DNA from: Pandoraea norimbergensis
GTDB taxonomy: Bacteria > Pseudomonadota > Gammaproteobacteria > Burkholderiales > Burkholderiaceae
NCBI RefSeq assembly: GCF_001465545.3
Contig: NZ_CP013480.3
Location: 2,728,001-2,792,000 of the forward strand
Length of the DNA stretch: 64,000 nucleotides
Reading direction: 5' to 3'
The translations under genes and the position numbers were made by a program. The notes under the pieces are model-generated. The model worked only from the letters and a program-made list of their open reading frames with translations. It made no database searches and was not told where the DNA came from. Shown in pieces: positions 9,120-16,444 of this stretch (its first letter is position 1; the number at the start of each line of letters is the position of its first letter).

Positions 9120-9965
9120 TCAGGCCGTTCGCAACGCCGCGCTCAGCGTCTGAAGCGTGCGTCTGGCCTGCGCATCGGTGAGCCCGGTATGCAGCACCAC
9201 GTCCCGCACGGGTAATGGGGGAAGGCCAAGACGCTGGCCCACGTCGACAGTGCCGGCCGGGGCTACCCGGTGCGCGAGTGCGGCGACGGCCAGCCCGGCA
9301 GTCACGGCTGCCCCGATGGTGCCGACACCACCGCCCACGAAGACCTCGTGCCACGGCACACCCGCCGCGTCCAGTGCGCTCACGGCCATCGCGCGCACGC
9401 TGCACGGCTTGGCTTGCGTCGCGAGGGGCAGGCCGCCGTTGGCACTCGGTTCGAAGTCGGTCGCCGCCATCCAGCCGAACGATTGCGCCATGATGCGTTC
9501 GCCGTCCAGACGCCGCGTGTCGTGGCGCAACACGATGCACGCGTCGATCTCCGTCGCGTCGTAGCATTCGAGCAATTCGCGTGACGGTGCAATGCGAAGC
9601 TCGACGATCACGCCGGGGTCCGCGTCGTGCATGCGTCGTATCAACAAGGGGAGATTGGCGCCGACCAGATGGTGGCTGATGCCGATGGTCAACCGCCGGG
9701 TCTGGGCGCTGAATGCCTGTAGCGCCGTTTCATGGGCACTGACGAGCGCGCGGGCGGGCGCCAGAAAGGCGAGTCCGCTAGCCGACAGCCGCACCTGACG
9801 CGGCGTGCGATCCAGCAGCCGATGCCCGAGCGTCGCCTCCAGCCGCTTGATCTTGACGCTGACCGCCGACTGGGTGGAGTTCAGCACCTCGGCCGCCCGG
9901 GTGAAGCTCTTGAGTTCGACCGTGAGCACAAAGGCCCGCACGGCATCGATATCTAACGCATTCAT
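9120..9965 (-). CDS. LysR-family transcriptional regulator
   Basis: A 281-residue LysR-type regulator. The N-terminal helix-turn-helix is AVRAFVLTVELKSFTRAAEV followed by STQSAVSVKIKRLEATLGHRLLDR (about residues 8-55), typical of the family. The C-terminal effector domain follows (LTIGISHHLVGANLPLLI), slightly shorter than the usual 300 residues in total. The ATG at 9965 is directly upstream of the HTH. It is divergent from a 55-codon membrane protein gene at 10064 across 98 bases, and LysR regulators often control the divergent gene. The effector is unknown. Confidence 0.88.
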   Translation of the reverse strand: MNALDIDAVRAFVLTVELKSFTRAAEVLNSTQSAVSVKIKRLEATLGHRLLDRTPRQVRLSASGLAFLAPARALVSAHETALQAFSAQTRRLTIGISHHLVGANLPLLIRRMHDADPGVIVELRIAPSRELLECYDATEIDACIVLRHDTRRLDGERIMAQSFGWMAATDFEPSANGGLPLATQAKPCSVRAMAVSALDAAGVPWHEVFVGGGVGTIGAAVTAGLAVAALAHRVAPAGTVDVGQRLGLPPLPVRDVVLHTGLTDAQARRTLQTLSAALRTA

Positions 9966-10063
9966 GATCAGTCATTCGAATTTGTCATCATTGAAATATC
10001 CTGCCATGCACTGTTCGAATGGTCGAGCGCTAATTACGATGGCTCCATCAAAGGAGCTACGTC

Positions 10064-10231
10064 ATGCCTCAATATCAGATCGACCCGCCGCGGGAGCCTC
10101 GGCACGGCCATTCAACCGGAGAGTCCCCAGTATCGGCAAACGCGTTTGTGATGGCGCATGTGGCCAGCGTGGCGGGCGTCGCACTCGCTGTCGCCCTGCT
10201 GACGGCCGCCGTGGTAGCGGTGTGGCGATAG
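10064..10231 (+). CDS. Small single-pass membrane protein (55 residues)
   Basis: An ORF of 55 codons with a strong Shine-Dalgarno AAGGAG (10051-10056) seven bases before its ATG. The first half is hydrophilic and Pro/His rich (MPQYQIDPPREPRHGH). Residues about 32-54 form one hydrophobic segment (VASVAGVALAVALLTAAVVA) ending VWR. It is divergent from the LysR gene and its stop lies 18 bases before the end of the converging AraC-amidase gene. I do not recognise the family. The good start and the membrane pattern favour a real gene. Confidence 0.6.
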   Translation: MPQYQIDPPREPRHGHSTGESPVSANAFVMAHVASVAGVALAVALLTAAVVAVWR

Positions 10232-10249
10232 CCGTTCAGGACAGAAGTA

Positions 10250-12610
10250 TCAGGACGGAAACAGGCACTTCCGGATGATGGCGTGTACGCCCCAATTGCC
10301 GTTCACCACTTGGGTGACCCCGAAGTCGACGCCGACGGAGAGAATCGCGTTCGCCTCGTCTTCGGTCAGCCCGTTCACCTGCATCAGAAACCGGCGCGCC
10401 TTGTAAAAGGCATCTCGCAGGGCGCTGTCCAGTGTCGACTTCAGGTAGATCTGGCTCTGCGCCTTCTGCCCCAACTCGGCGAGATGATTCGGCGAACTGA
10501 AGCCGTGGACGATCCACTCCTTTGCGGTCTCCACCAGCGGATACGTGAGGTCCGCAAACGGCGCATTGGCGGGGATCGCCGCCTTCTTGTGCAAGATCAA
10601 CTGGATCTTGCCGGTGAGCGAACATTCGATGGCCGTGCCACCCAGCTCGGCATCGCCTTGCGACGCGTGCGGGTCGCCGATCGACAGTAGCGCGTCAGGC
10701 ACTGCCACTTTCAGGAACACGCTGGCCCCGCGCGTGACACGCCAGTTGTCCAGATTGCCGGCATAGCTCGACGGCGGAATCGAGTCGATCAGGCCGTCTT
10801 GCGCGGGCGCAACGGCGAGTACGCCGAAGTGCGGCCGCAGCGGGATCTCCACATCCTTCAGCGCGCGATGATTCTTCGTGATCTTCGTGTGGTCGACGGG
10901 CACGCCGGGGTAGTCGATGGTCGTGTGCACCACACCGAACGGATCGCGCTGTGGTGTCCATCGGAAGCTGTAGAGTGCGCGGGCGACGCCATCGTTACGT
11001 TCGCAGTCGATCTCGAAGACGGTGACCACCTCGCGCTCACGCGGGGCCGTCAGCATGTCCTGATAATGAAATCCCCACCACGCCGACGCGTGCGCGCCGA
11101 AGGCCTTGCCTGCATAGGCCGGATTGGCGCTGGGGCGCGGCTGCAACTCGAGAATGCGCACTTCCAGCACATCGCCCGGCATGGCGTCCCTGACGGCGAT
11201 CGGGCCCGTGCAGATATGCACGCCGAAGCCTTCTCCGGCGCCACGCCCGTAGACAGACGCATCCATTGGGCCAGCGCCACGCCGGTCGACGTTCTTCTGT
11301 GTCGCTGTCCAGTGAAAGACGCTCTCGGCGCCCGGGTCGCCTTGCACCATGCGTTCCCAGTCGTCGGTGGCGTGCTGGGTCAGCGTCTCGATCGTGACGG
11401 TATCGCCGGAATCGACCGTCAGCACCGGTGGCAGATCGTGGCTCAGATAGCCCCAGTGCACCGACTCGCGTGTTGCGCGCAGATAGTGATGCTGTCCCGC
11501 CTCGTGAGGCAAATCGGTATGCGCTGCGTTACCGTCATGGCCTTCGGCAGGGGAACGGTGCGCAGTGCGTAGCGCATCTGCCGCCAATCCGGCAGCCCGT
11601 TGTAACGTCGCGGAGGGAAAGTCGGGATGCCCCCGGGAGATGCGTGCACGGGCGGGCAGGGTGCGCGCCTTCACGCTTTGCTCGCGATAGGCCTTCGGCG
11701 ACACGCCGAATCGCTCGCGAAACGCCTGACTGAAATACGACGGGTCGTTGAAGCCCCATCGGTAGCAGATATCGGACACCGATAACTGGTCGTAGACCGG
11801 ATTCGCGAGATCCGCGTGACATCGTTCCAGACGGCTATTGCGCAGATACGTGGAAAAGCTCTGCCCCGAGTCTTCGAACAGCTTGCGCAGATAGCGGTCC
11901 GAGATGTGCTCGTCGTTGGCAATCGCCGACAACGAAAGGTCAGGCTCCGCAAGCCGCGCCTGAACACGGTGGCAAATGCGCGCGAACATGGCTGAACGCG
12001 AGGATGAAAGCCCCGACGTCGCATGAGGTTTGGCCGCCACCAGCGCCGACGCCAGCAACTCGAGCAAGACGCCTTCGACAGGTTCGAGGGCCTGCGCATC
12101 GGGCTCGGCCATGGCGTCGAGTTGATCGGCGATGGTCCGGAGCAGACTGCCGAAGAGCCCGCCGACCGACGGCGGCAGTTTGCACGTGCCGGCGAGCGGC
12201 GCGCTAGCCAGTCGCGGCGCGATCAGCGCGTGCCGAATATGCAGCGTGACGATGCGAAAAGGCGTCCGCGCCACAAAATCAACGCTTTCCATCGCCGGAA
12301 TGCAGGCAATGTCGCCCGTCGCCAGCGGCTCGTCGATCACGCTTCCCGTGAGTTCTGCCTGCCCGTCGAGCAACATGATGAGCAGGTAGCCACGCTCGCC
12401 GCCCGCGCGGGCAGACACGACTTGCGGCGTGGCAGCAATGACGGACACCTCGATGCCTGCGGGCGTGCGATGCGAGAGCAGGGTGCCGTGCAGCGGTTGC
12501 TCAGGCGCAGGCGAGCGAAAATGCAGCCGCGCGTCGAGCAACCGGGCTTGCCAGGCGGGACCCCGCTGGTCATGAGCGTAGGACTCGGTTGAAAAGTGCG
12601 CGCGATCCAA
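10250..12610 (-). CDS. AraC-type regulator fused to an acetamidase/formamidase-family enzyme
   Basis: One uninterrupted frame joins two proteins. The first part (about residues 1-320) is an AraC regulator with an N-terminal sensor region starting FSTES and a C-terminal double helix-turn-helix (LSLSAIANDEHISDRYLRKL, then ICYRWGFNDPSYFSQAFRE). A Pro/Ala-rich linker of about 50 residues follows. The rest (about 370-786) is an FmdA/AmdA amidohydrolase with VHWGYLSHDLPPVLTVDSGD, GVHICTGPIAVRDAMPGD and LLSIGDPHASQGDAELGGT, the motifs found in the neighbouring stand-alone formamidase. No in-frame ATG or stop occurs in the linker, so this is not two genes. I prefer TTG 12610 as start because AGGAG lies seven bases before it; the frame is open to TTG 12688. 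It could sense the amide or ammonia state and regulate the locus itself. Confidence 0.85.
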   Translation of the reverse strand: MDRAHFSTESYAHDQRGPAWQARLLDARLHFRSPAPEQPLHGTLLSHRTPAGIEVSVIAATPQVVSARAGGERGYLLIMLLDGQAELTGSVIDEPLATGDIACIPAMESVDFVARTPFRIVTLHIRHALIAPRLASAPLAGTCKLPPSVGGLFGSLLRTIADQLDAMAEPDAQALEPVEGVLLELLASALVAAKPHATSGLSSSRSAMFARICHRVQARLAEPDLSLSAIANDEHISDRYLRKLFEDSGQSFSTYLRNSRLERCHADLANPVYDQLSVSDICYRWGFNDPSYFSQAFRERFGVSPKAYREQSVKARTLPARARISRGHPDFPSATLQRAAGLAADALRTAHRSPAEGHDGNAAHTDLPHEAGQHHYLRATRESVHWGYLSHDLPPVLTVDSGDTVTIETLTQHATDDWERMVQGDPGAESVFHWTATQKNVDRRGAGPMDASVYGRGAGEGFGVHICTGPIAVRDAMPGDVLEVRILELQPRPSANPAYAGKAFGAHASAWWGFHYQDMLTAPREREVVTVFEIDCERNDGVARALYSFRWTPQRDPFGVVHTTIDYPGVPVDHTKITKNHRALKDVEIPLRPHFGVLAVAPAQDGLIDSIPPSSYAGNLDNWRVTRGASVFLKVAVPDALLSIGDPHASQGDAELGGTAIECSLTGKIQLILHKKAAIPANAPFADLTYPLVETAKEWIVHGFSSPNHLAELGQKAQSQIYLKSTLDSALRDAFYKARRFLMQVNGLTEDEANAILSVGVDFGVTQVVNGNWGVHAIIRKCLFPS

Positions 12611-12701
12611 GACCAATCTCCTGCATGGGTGACGTGGACACCGGGCCGGGGCAACCTGCGCTGCCAACGGCCCGGGAATTGCCGTCAATGATGCAATCCG
12701 T

Positions 12702-12893
12702 CTAGCCGAAGTGCAATTGGCCTCGCATCGCGGCGACGATCACAAAGCCGACAAACGTACCGAAGATGGCGAAAATGCCGCCGAGCACGTTTGGCGCGGG
12801 AATCGGTGCCCGCACGCTTGTGTAGACGATGCCGGTGACCAGACCGACGGCGGCCGCCTGAAGTTCGGTGGCGCCCAGCGTGAGTTCTACCAT
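12702..12893 (-). CDS. XapX-domain (DUF1427) small membrane protein, copy 2
   Basis: A 63-residue protein with two hydrophobic segments (about residues 10-28 and 36-56). They are joined by VRAPIPAPNVLGGIFAIFGT, the XapX signature (P-x-P-A-P-N-x-x-G-G). XapX proteins are small inner-membrane proteins of unknown function. The start at ATG 12893 lies 10 bases after the stop of the first copy, so the two are translated together. Directly downstream comes the AraC-amidase fusion gene. Its place between two amidase genes suggests a role in amide uptake or in passage of the product. Confidence 0.85.
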   Translation of the reverse strand: MVELTLGATELQAAAVGLVTGIVYTSVRAPIPAPNVLGGIFAIFGTFVGFVIVAAMRGQLHFG

Positions 12894-12903
12894 GGCGTTC
12901 TCC

Positions 12904-13143
12904 TCAGGATGACCGGACCGGTCGTGCGTGCGGCACGTCTTCGGCGGGCGGGCGGCCGAACGTCACCGAGCGGCGCCACGCCTGAACAATGAGATAGCCA
13001 AGGTAGGTGAACACGATGGCAAAAATGCCCCCGGCGACGTTTGGGGCCGGAATCGGCAGGTTGAGCCACGAGTACAGCGTGCCCGTGACCAGCCCGACCA
13101 GCAGGGCGACGATTTCGTTGCGCCCGATGTAGACGTATTGCAT
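12904..13143 (-). CDS. XapX-domain (DUF1427) small membrane protein, copy 1
   Basis: A 79-residue paralogue of the next gene. It has two hydrophobic segments around LNLPIPAPNVAGGIFAIVFT and an additional hydrophilic tail rich in Pro and Arg. The first segment (NEIVALLVGLVTGTLYSWLN) and the Gly-rich turn align closely with copy 2. It begins 12 bases after the stop of the formamidase gene. Two different XapX subunits encoded side by side would fit a hetero-oligomeric membrane complex, but this is inference. Confidence 0.85.
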   Translation of the reverse strand: MQYVYIGRNEIVALLVGLVTGTLYSWLNLPIPAPNVAGGIFAIVFTYLGYLIVQAWRRSVTFGRPPAEDVPHARPVRSS

Positions 13144-13155
13144 GGCGTGGGTTCC

Positions 13156-14226
13156 TTACGGTTTTTTCGACTGGCTTGTCGATTGCCGGGCCGCCGTCAT
13201 CGCGTCCGTCTCTCCGGGCGGGAAGATGCTGCGCGGCATCGTGCAATGGATACCCTGCGTGCCGTCGACCACCTGCGTGACACCGAAGTCGGCGGCAACG
13301 CTCATGAGCGAGTACGCGTCGTCGCGCGAGAGACCTTGCTGCTCGGTGAGCAGTTGGACCATGTCGCGGCCGGCGTTCTTGCCGGCCTCGTCGAGGTCGG
13401 GATGGAAGCCGTGGACGATCCAGCAGTCCGGTGTCTCAAGCAGGGGCGACGGGAAGTGGAAGTCCTTGCGCAGCACGATCTGGAACAGCACATTGAGCGA
13501 GGCTTCAATGGCAGTGCCGCTGATCTCGCCATCGCCTTGTGAAATATGCGGGTCGCCGATCGAGAAGAGGGCCCCGTCAACCTGCACCGGGTAGTACATC
13601 GTGGCACCGGCACCGATGCGCCAGTTGTCGATGTTGCCGCCGTGCAGTCCGGGTTCGACCGTGGTCACGCGCCCTTTGGCATCCGGGGCAACACCGGCGG
13701 TGCCCAAGTGCGGGCGCACGGGGACGCGCACCCCTGCCAGTGCCGGTTGTTTGCAGCACTCGCGGTGGTCGACGATCTTTCCCGGGGTGGTGAGCTTGCC
13801 CGGGTAGTCGAACGCGAAGAGGGCGTGAGCGGTGTTCGAGCGGTTATCCAACTCGTAGATGGTGACGCGCTCTTTCTTGAAATCGTCGTACAGCTGTCCC
13901 CAGTGGGCGGCCACGTTAGCGCCGTAACGGAAGCGGGGAATCATCTGAAGATAGCGAACTTCGAGCATGTCGCCCGGTTTCGCGTCTTCGACAAAGATCG
14001 GGCCGGTCATGATGTGCACGCCGGGGTTGCGGTCTTCGTGGGGAATCGTGTCGTAGATGGCACGCACGGCGGCGTCCATCATCAGATCGGGGGCGTCGCC
14101 GGCGTGATGCGTGACGGCTTCGGCGCGAATCAGATCGCCGCTTTTCACCGTCAGTGCGGGTCGCTGGGTCGCGTCGAAGTAGCCCCAATGCACGGTTTCG
14201 GGCCGGGCGGGAAGGTCGTGAAGCAT
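13156..14226 (-). CDS. Acetamidase/formamidase family protein
   Basis: A 356-residue cytoplasmic amidohydrolase of the FmdA/AmdA family, which hydrolyses formamide or short amides to ammonia and the acid. Motifs in order are ETVHWGYFDATQRPALTVKSGD (start), HHAGDAPDLM, NPGVHIMTGPIFVEDAKPGD near residue 68, GGNIDNWRIGAG near 195 and ALFSIGDPHISQGDGEISGT near 218, followed by VAADFGVTQVVDG near the end. The start at ATG 14226 is family-like and GGAG lies shortly before it. It is the first gene of a leftward run with two XapX genes and the AraC-amidase fusion, which carries a second copy of the same enzyme fold. The exact amide is not readable from sequence. Confidence 0.9.
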   Translation of the reverse strand: MLHDLPARPETVHWGYFDATQRPALTVKSGDLIRAEAVTHHAGDAPDLMMDAAVRAIYDTIPHEDRNPGVHIMTGPIFVEDAKPGDMLEVRYLQMIPRFRYGANVAAHWGQLYDDFKKERVTIYELDNRSNTAHALFAFDYPGKLTTPGKIVDHRECCKQPALAGVRVPVRPHLGTAGVAPDAKGRVTTVEPGLHGGNIDNWRIGAGATMYYPVQVDGALFSIGDPHISQGDGEISGTAIEASLNVLFQIVLRKDFHFPSPLLETPDCWIVHGFHPDLDEAGKNAGRDMVQLLTEQQGLSRDDAYSLMSVAADFGVTQVVDGTQGIHCTMPRSIFPPGETDAMTAARQSTSQSKKP

Positions 14227-14404
14227 GCCATGTCTCCTGATTTTTCGTTTTAGGGTGAAGTCATGGTAGTGCCCGACAAAACCCGACGATTAGGAGCGTT
14301 TGACACGTTCTCTGTTGCTGGGAGGAACTAACGTTAACCCCGGTTAGTCCCCCCCGTTAGCCTCCTTAGCCCCCGTTATCCGGGGGTGCCCGTCATTGGA
14401 AGCC

Positions 14405-15103
14405 TCAGGCGTTGGCAAGCGTTGATGCCGCCTCGTCGATGAGCGCGGCGACGTCGACCGGCTTCGACGCCAGCGACGCGTGACTTGCCGCCAGCGTGAT
14501 CACCTTCCTGGCGTTGAGCCGCGCCGACATCATCGCCTCGTTCTCCGGCGCGATCATCCGGTCTTCGCTGGAGATCTGATACCACGACGGCTTTTTCTTC
14601 CACGCCGGGGCCGTAATGGTGTCGCCGAACGTCGACGCGAGGGGAGCCTTCTGCGTCACCGCCATCACGAGCCCTTCTTCCGGCGTCAGATCCTGACAGA
14701 AACTCTCGTGAAACTTATCGGCTTTGATCCACAGATAGCCATCGCTGTCCGGCGCCAGATTCGGTACCGCAACAGGCGGATGCTGCTCGGTGATGCCGCC
14801 GGGGCTTTCCCCTGCGTCGGGCGCGAACGCGGCGATGTAGACAAGCCCGATCACATTGGGTTGATCGCCGGCCTCGGTGATCACGGCGCCGCCATACGAG
14901 TGGCCGACGAGCAGGACAGGACCTTTCTGCTGCGCGATCATCTTGCGCGTACGCTCCGCATCGTCGGCGAGCGACGTGAGCGGCATTTCAACCGCGTGAA
15001 TCGAGGTATAGCCTTTGCGCGTCAATTCGACAATGACCTTCGCCCAATGGGCCGCACCTCCCCAGAAACCGTGAACCAGAATGACGGTCGGTTTATCGCT
15101 CAT
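14405..15103 (-). CDS. Alpha/beta hydrolase (esterase-like)
   Basis: A 232-residue cytoplasmic alpha/beta hydrolase. It starts KPTVILVHGFWGGAAHW (oxyanion-hole HGFWGG), carries the nucleophile elbow LLVGHSYGGAVI with Ser near residue 87, and ends with a late Ala-Ser-His (AASHASLASKP) that supplies the catalytic His. This layout is that of the small esterases and hydroxynitrile-lyase-like hydrolases common in proteobacteria. The start at ATG 15103 is preceded by AGGAGC. It is divergent from the DUF4148 gene. A palindrome GCATC-GATT-GATGC at 15223-15236 lies in the divergent region. Substrate unknown. Confidence 0.88.
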   Translation of the reverse strand: MSDKPTVILVHGFWGGAAHWAKVIVELTRKGYTSIHAVEMPLTSLADDAERTRKMIAQQKGPVLLVGHSYGGAVITEAGDQPNVIGLVYIAAFAPDAGESPGGITEQHPPVAVPNLAPDSDGYLWIKADKFHESFCQDLTPEEGLVMAVTQKAPLASTFGDTITAPAWKKKPSWYQISSEDRMIAPENEAMMSARLNARKVITLAASHASLASKPVDVAALIDEAASTLANA

Positions 15104-15280
15104 GCTCTGCTCCTAGTCGATACTGCTCGCCAGCAAGTTGTCGAGGCATAGCCTGCCGGCGCAAGGGGGCTATCCGGCGCTACCGGAGTAACGACTATAG
15201 GTCATGATTTCGCCCGGTGTGAGCATCGATTGATGCGTCATGCGATGGACATCCTAGGCTTGTCGTTCCTTGTCATCTTC

Positions 15281-15335
15281 ATGACAAATAAGTAATCCCC
15301 GGTTCATCTTGCTGTTTGCCGCCGCTGCTTACGAT
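15281..15335 (+). promoter_or_regulatory. Metal-regulator-like box and promoter of the DUF4148 operon
   Basis: ATGACAAATAAGTAAT (15281-15296) resembles the box of CusR/CopR/CzcR-type regulators (ATGACAANNTTGTCAT). TTGCTG (15309-15314) and TACGAT (15330-15335) are candidate -35 and -10 elements with a 15-base spacer. The same box, -35 and -10 occur upstream of czcC at exactly the same mutual distances. The first arm is also part of a perfect inverted repeat TGTCAT-CTTC-ATGACA (15271-15286). Confidence 0.7.
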
Positions 15336-15399
15336 GGTACCCAACAGTTCCACAGGGACTGACGTCTTTCCGAGTCATCTCAACCCAAGGGGTACCACC

Positions 15400-15729
15400 A
15401 TGATCAAACGCATCGTCCTCATCTCCTCCCTCAGTGCCTGCGCTTTGCTGTCGATGTCTGTGCAGGCCACCGCACGCTACGACAACAACGTGCCGCCGTT
15501 CGCAGCCGACACCGGCTCGGCCGTTGCGCGTGACGACGTGACGAAGCAACTGAAGGACGCGCATGCCAATGGCGTGCCGGTTGCGTCGAACCTCAAGGCA
15601 CTGCAAGGCACGCAGTCAACGTCGAAGATGACCCGCGAGCAAGTGCAAAAAGAGCTGGAAGCGGCGGCTGAACAGGGCCTGCTCAATCAGCCCGATTCGG
15701 TGTATCCGAAACTGCCGCTGGTTGAGTGA
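15400..15729 (+). CDS. DUF4148 exported protein
   Basis: A 109-residue secreted protein. A Sec signal peptide (KRIVLISSLSACALLSMSVQA) is followed by a short charged mature part with TREQVQKELEAAAEQGLL, the core of DUF4148, a family expanded in Burkholderiaceae. The frame is open upstream to 15316, but ATG 15400 begins the signal peptide and follows AAGGGG. Function is unknown. Its promoter matches that of czcC, so it is probably induced together with the metal efflux system. It overlaps or nearly touches the following gene. Confidence 0.85.
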   Translation: MIKRIVLISSLSACALLSMSVQATARYDNNVPPFAADTGSAVARDDVTKQLKDAHANGVPVASNLKALQGTQSTSKMTREQVQKELEAAAEQGLLNQPDSVYPKLPLVE

Positions 15730-15733
15730 CGTC

Positions 15734-16264
15734 ATGCGTCGGCGTCTCCTCTCTTTTTTTCCGGTCGCGACGCTCGTGGCTGTCGCGCTGGCAGCGACCG
15801 TACAAAGCGCGCAGGCCGAAGCCTTCGTCCCGTGTCGCTGGTTGGGCAAGCCATCGCAGTGTGTCTCGGTGCCGATGGAGAGCCGCGACGCCGATGGGCA
15901 AGCCAAGACGTTCGCGCCGCCCCCACCCGAAGTCGCTCGCGTTTATCTCGTACGCTCGCGCACGACCGACCCTCGGCGCGCGACGCCGGTCGACGTGGGC
16001 AATACCCATGCCGGTGATCTCGCGCCCATGACCTATCTCGTACTCGACCTTCCACCGGGCGAACATGAGTTCACGGGGCAGGCAGACGGCACGTTCGGGC
16101 GCAGTCTTCGTCTTGAAGGCGGTCAGGTGTACTTCGCCGAACTCCGTCTGACGCAATGGCTGAACACCATGTACGGTGCCATCGACCCGATACCGGCAGA
16201 GGCAGGCCAACGCGCCGTTGCCGGTGCGCGCCTCGCTCGGGCGGACGGCAGCGAGCATCCCTGA
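15734..16264 (+). CDS. Exported DUF2846-like protein
   Basis: A 176-residue protein with an N-terminal signal sequence (LSFFPVATLVAVALAATVQSAQA). The mature part runs PPPEVARVYLVRSR, then YLVLDLPPGEHEFTGQAD and GGQVYFAELRL. This strand pattern is like DUF2846 proteins (VYxxR...VxPGxH). Function unknown; many relatives are envelope lipoproteins, but no lipobox Cys is seen here. ATG 15734 lies four bases after the DUF4148 stop, so the two genes are one transcription unit under the metal-type promoter. The family call is less certain than the reading frame. Confidence 0.65.
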   Translation: MRRRLLSFFPVATLVAVALAATVQSAQAEAFVPCRWLGKPSQCVSVPMESRDADGQAKTFAPPPPEVARVYLVRSRTTDPRRATPVDVGNTHAGDLAPMTYLVLDLPPGEHEFTGQADGTFGRSLRLEGGQVYFAELRLTQWLNTMYGAIDPIPAEAGQRAVAGARLARADGSEHP

Positions 16265-16283
16265 CGGCCGCCGTCGTCTGAAG

Positions 16284-16338
16284 ATGACAAAAATGTAATC
16301 CCCGTTTCATGTTGGTGATCGCGGCGGGTGCTTACGAT
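16284..16338 (+). promoter_or_regulatory. Metal-regulator-like box and promoter of czcCBA
   Basis: ATGACAAAAATGTAAT (16284-16299) is followed by TTGGTG (16312-16317) and TACGAT (16333-16338). The distance from box to -10 is 49 bases, the same as at the DUF4148 promoter, and the intervening bases are also similar (GTAATCCCCG then TTCAT). The box fits recognition by the CzcR-like response regulator encoded at 22296. Confidence 0.75.
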
Positions 16339-16444
16339 GCCCGCTGTCCGGTCCCTCACGTCCGGGCTCTCCTTTCCCTGTCCGTGCGCGCTCGCCGATC
16401 CGCCATGATCGATTCCCGCCTGCGCGCCGGCTCTCTCTGCGCCC

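Noticed and set aside
14370..14386. Hairpin CCCCCG-TTATC-CGGGGG after the alpha/beta hydrolase gene
   Set aside because: The stem is only six bases and no U-tract follows on the minus strand. It lies in a C-rich stretch with repeated CCCC(C/G)GTTA, so I did not call it a terminator.
15223..15236. Palindrome GCATC-GATT-GATGC upstream of the alpha/beta hydrolase gene
   Set aside because: Noted in the gene entry but not listed as an operator, because it is short and has no second copy or regulator next to it.
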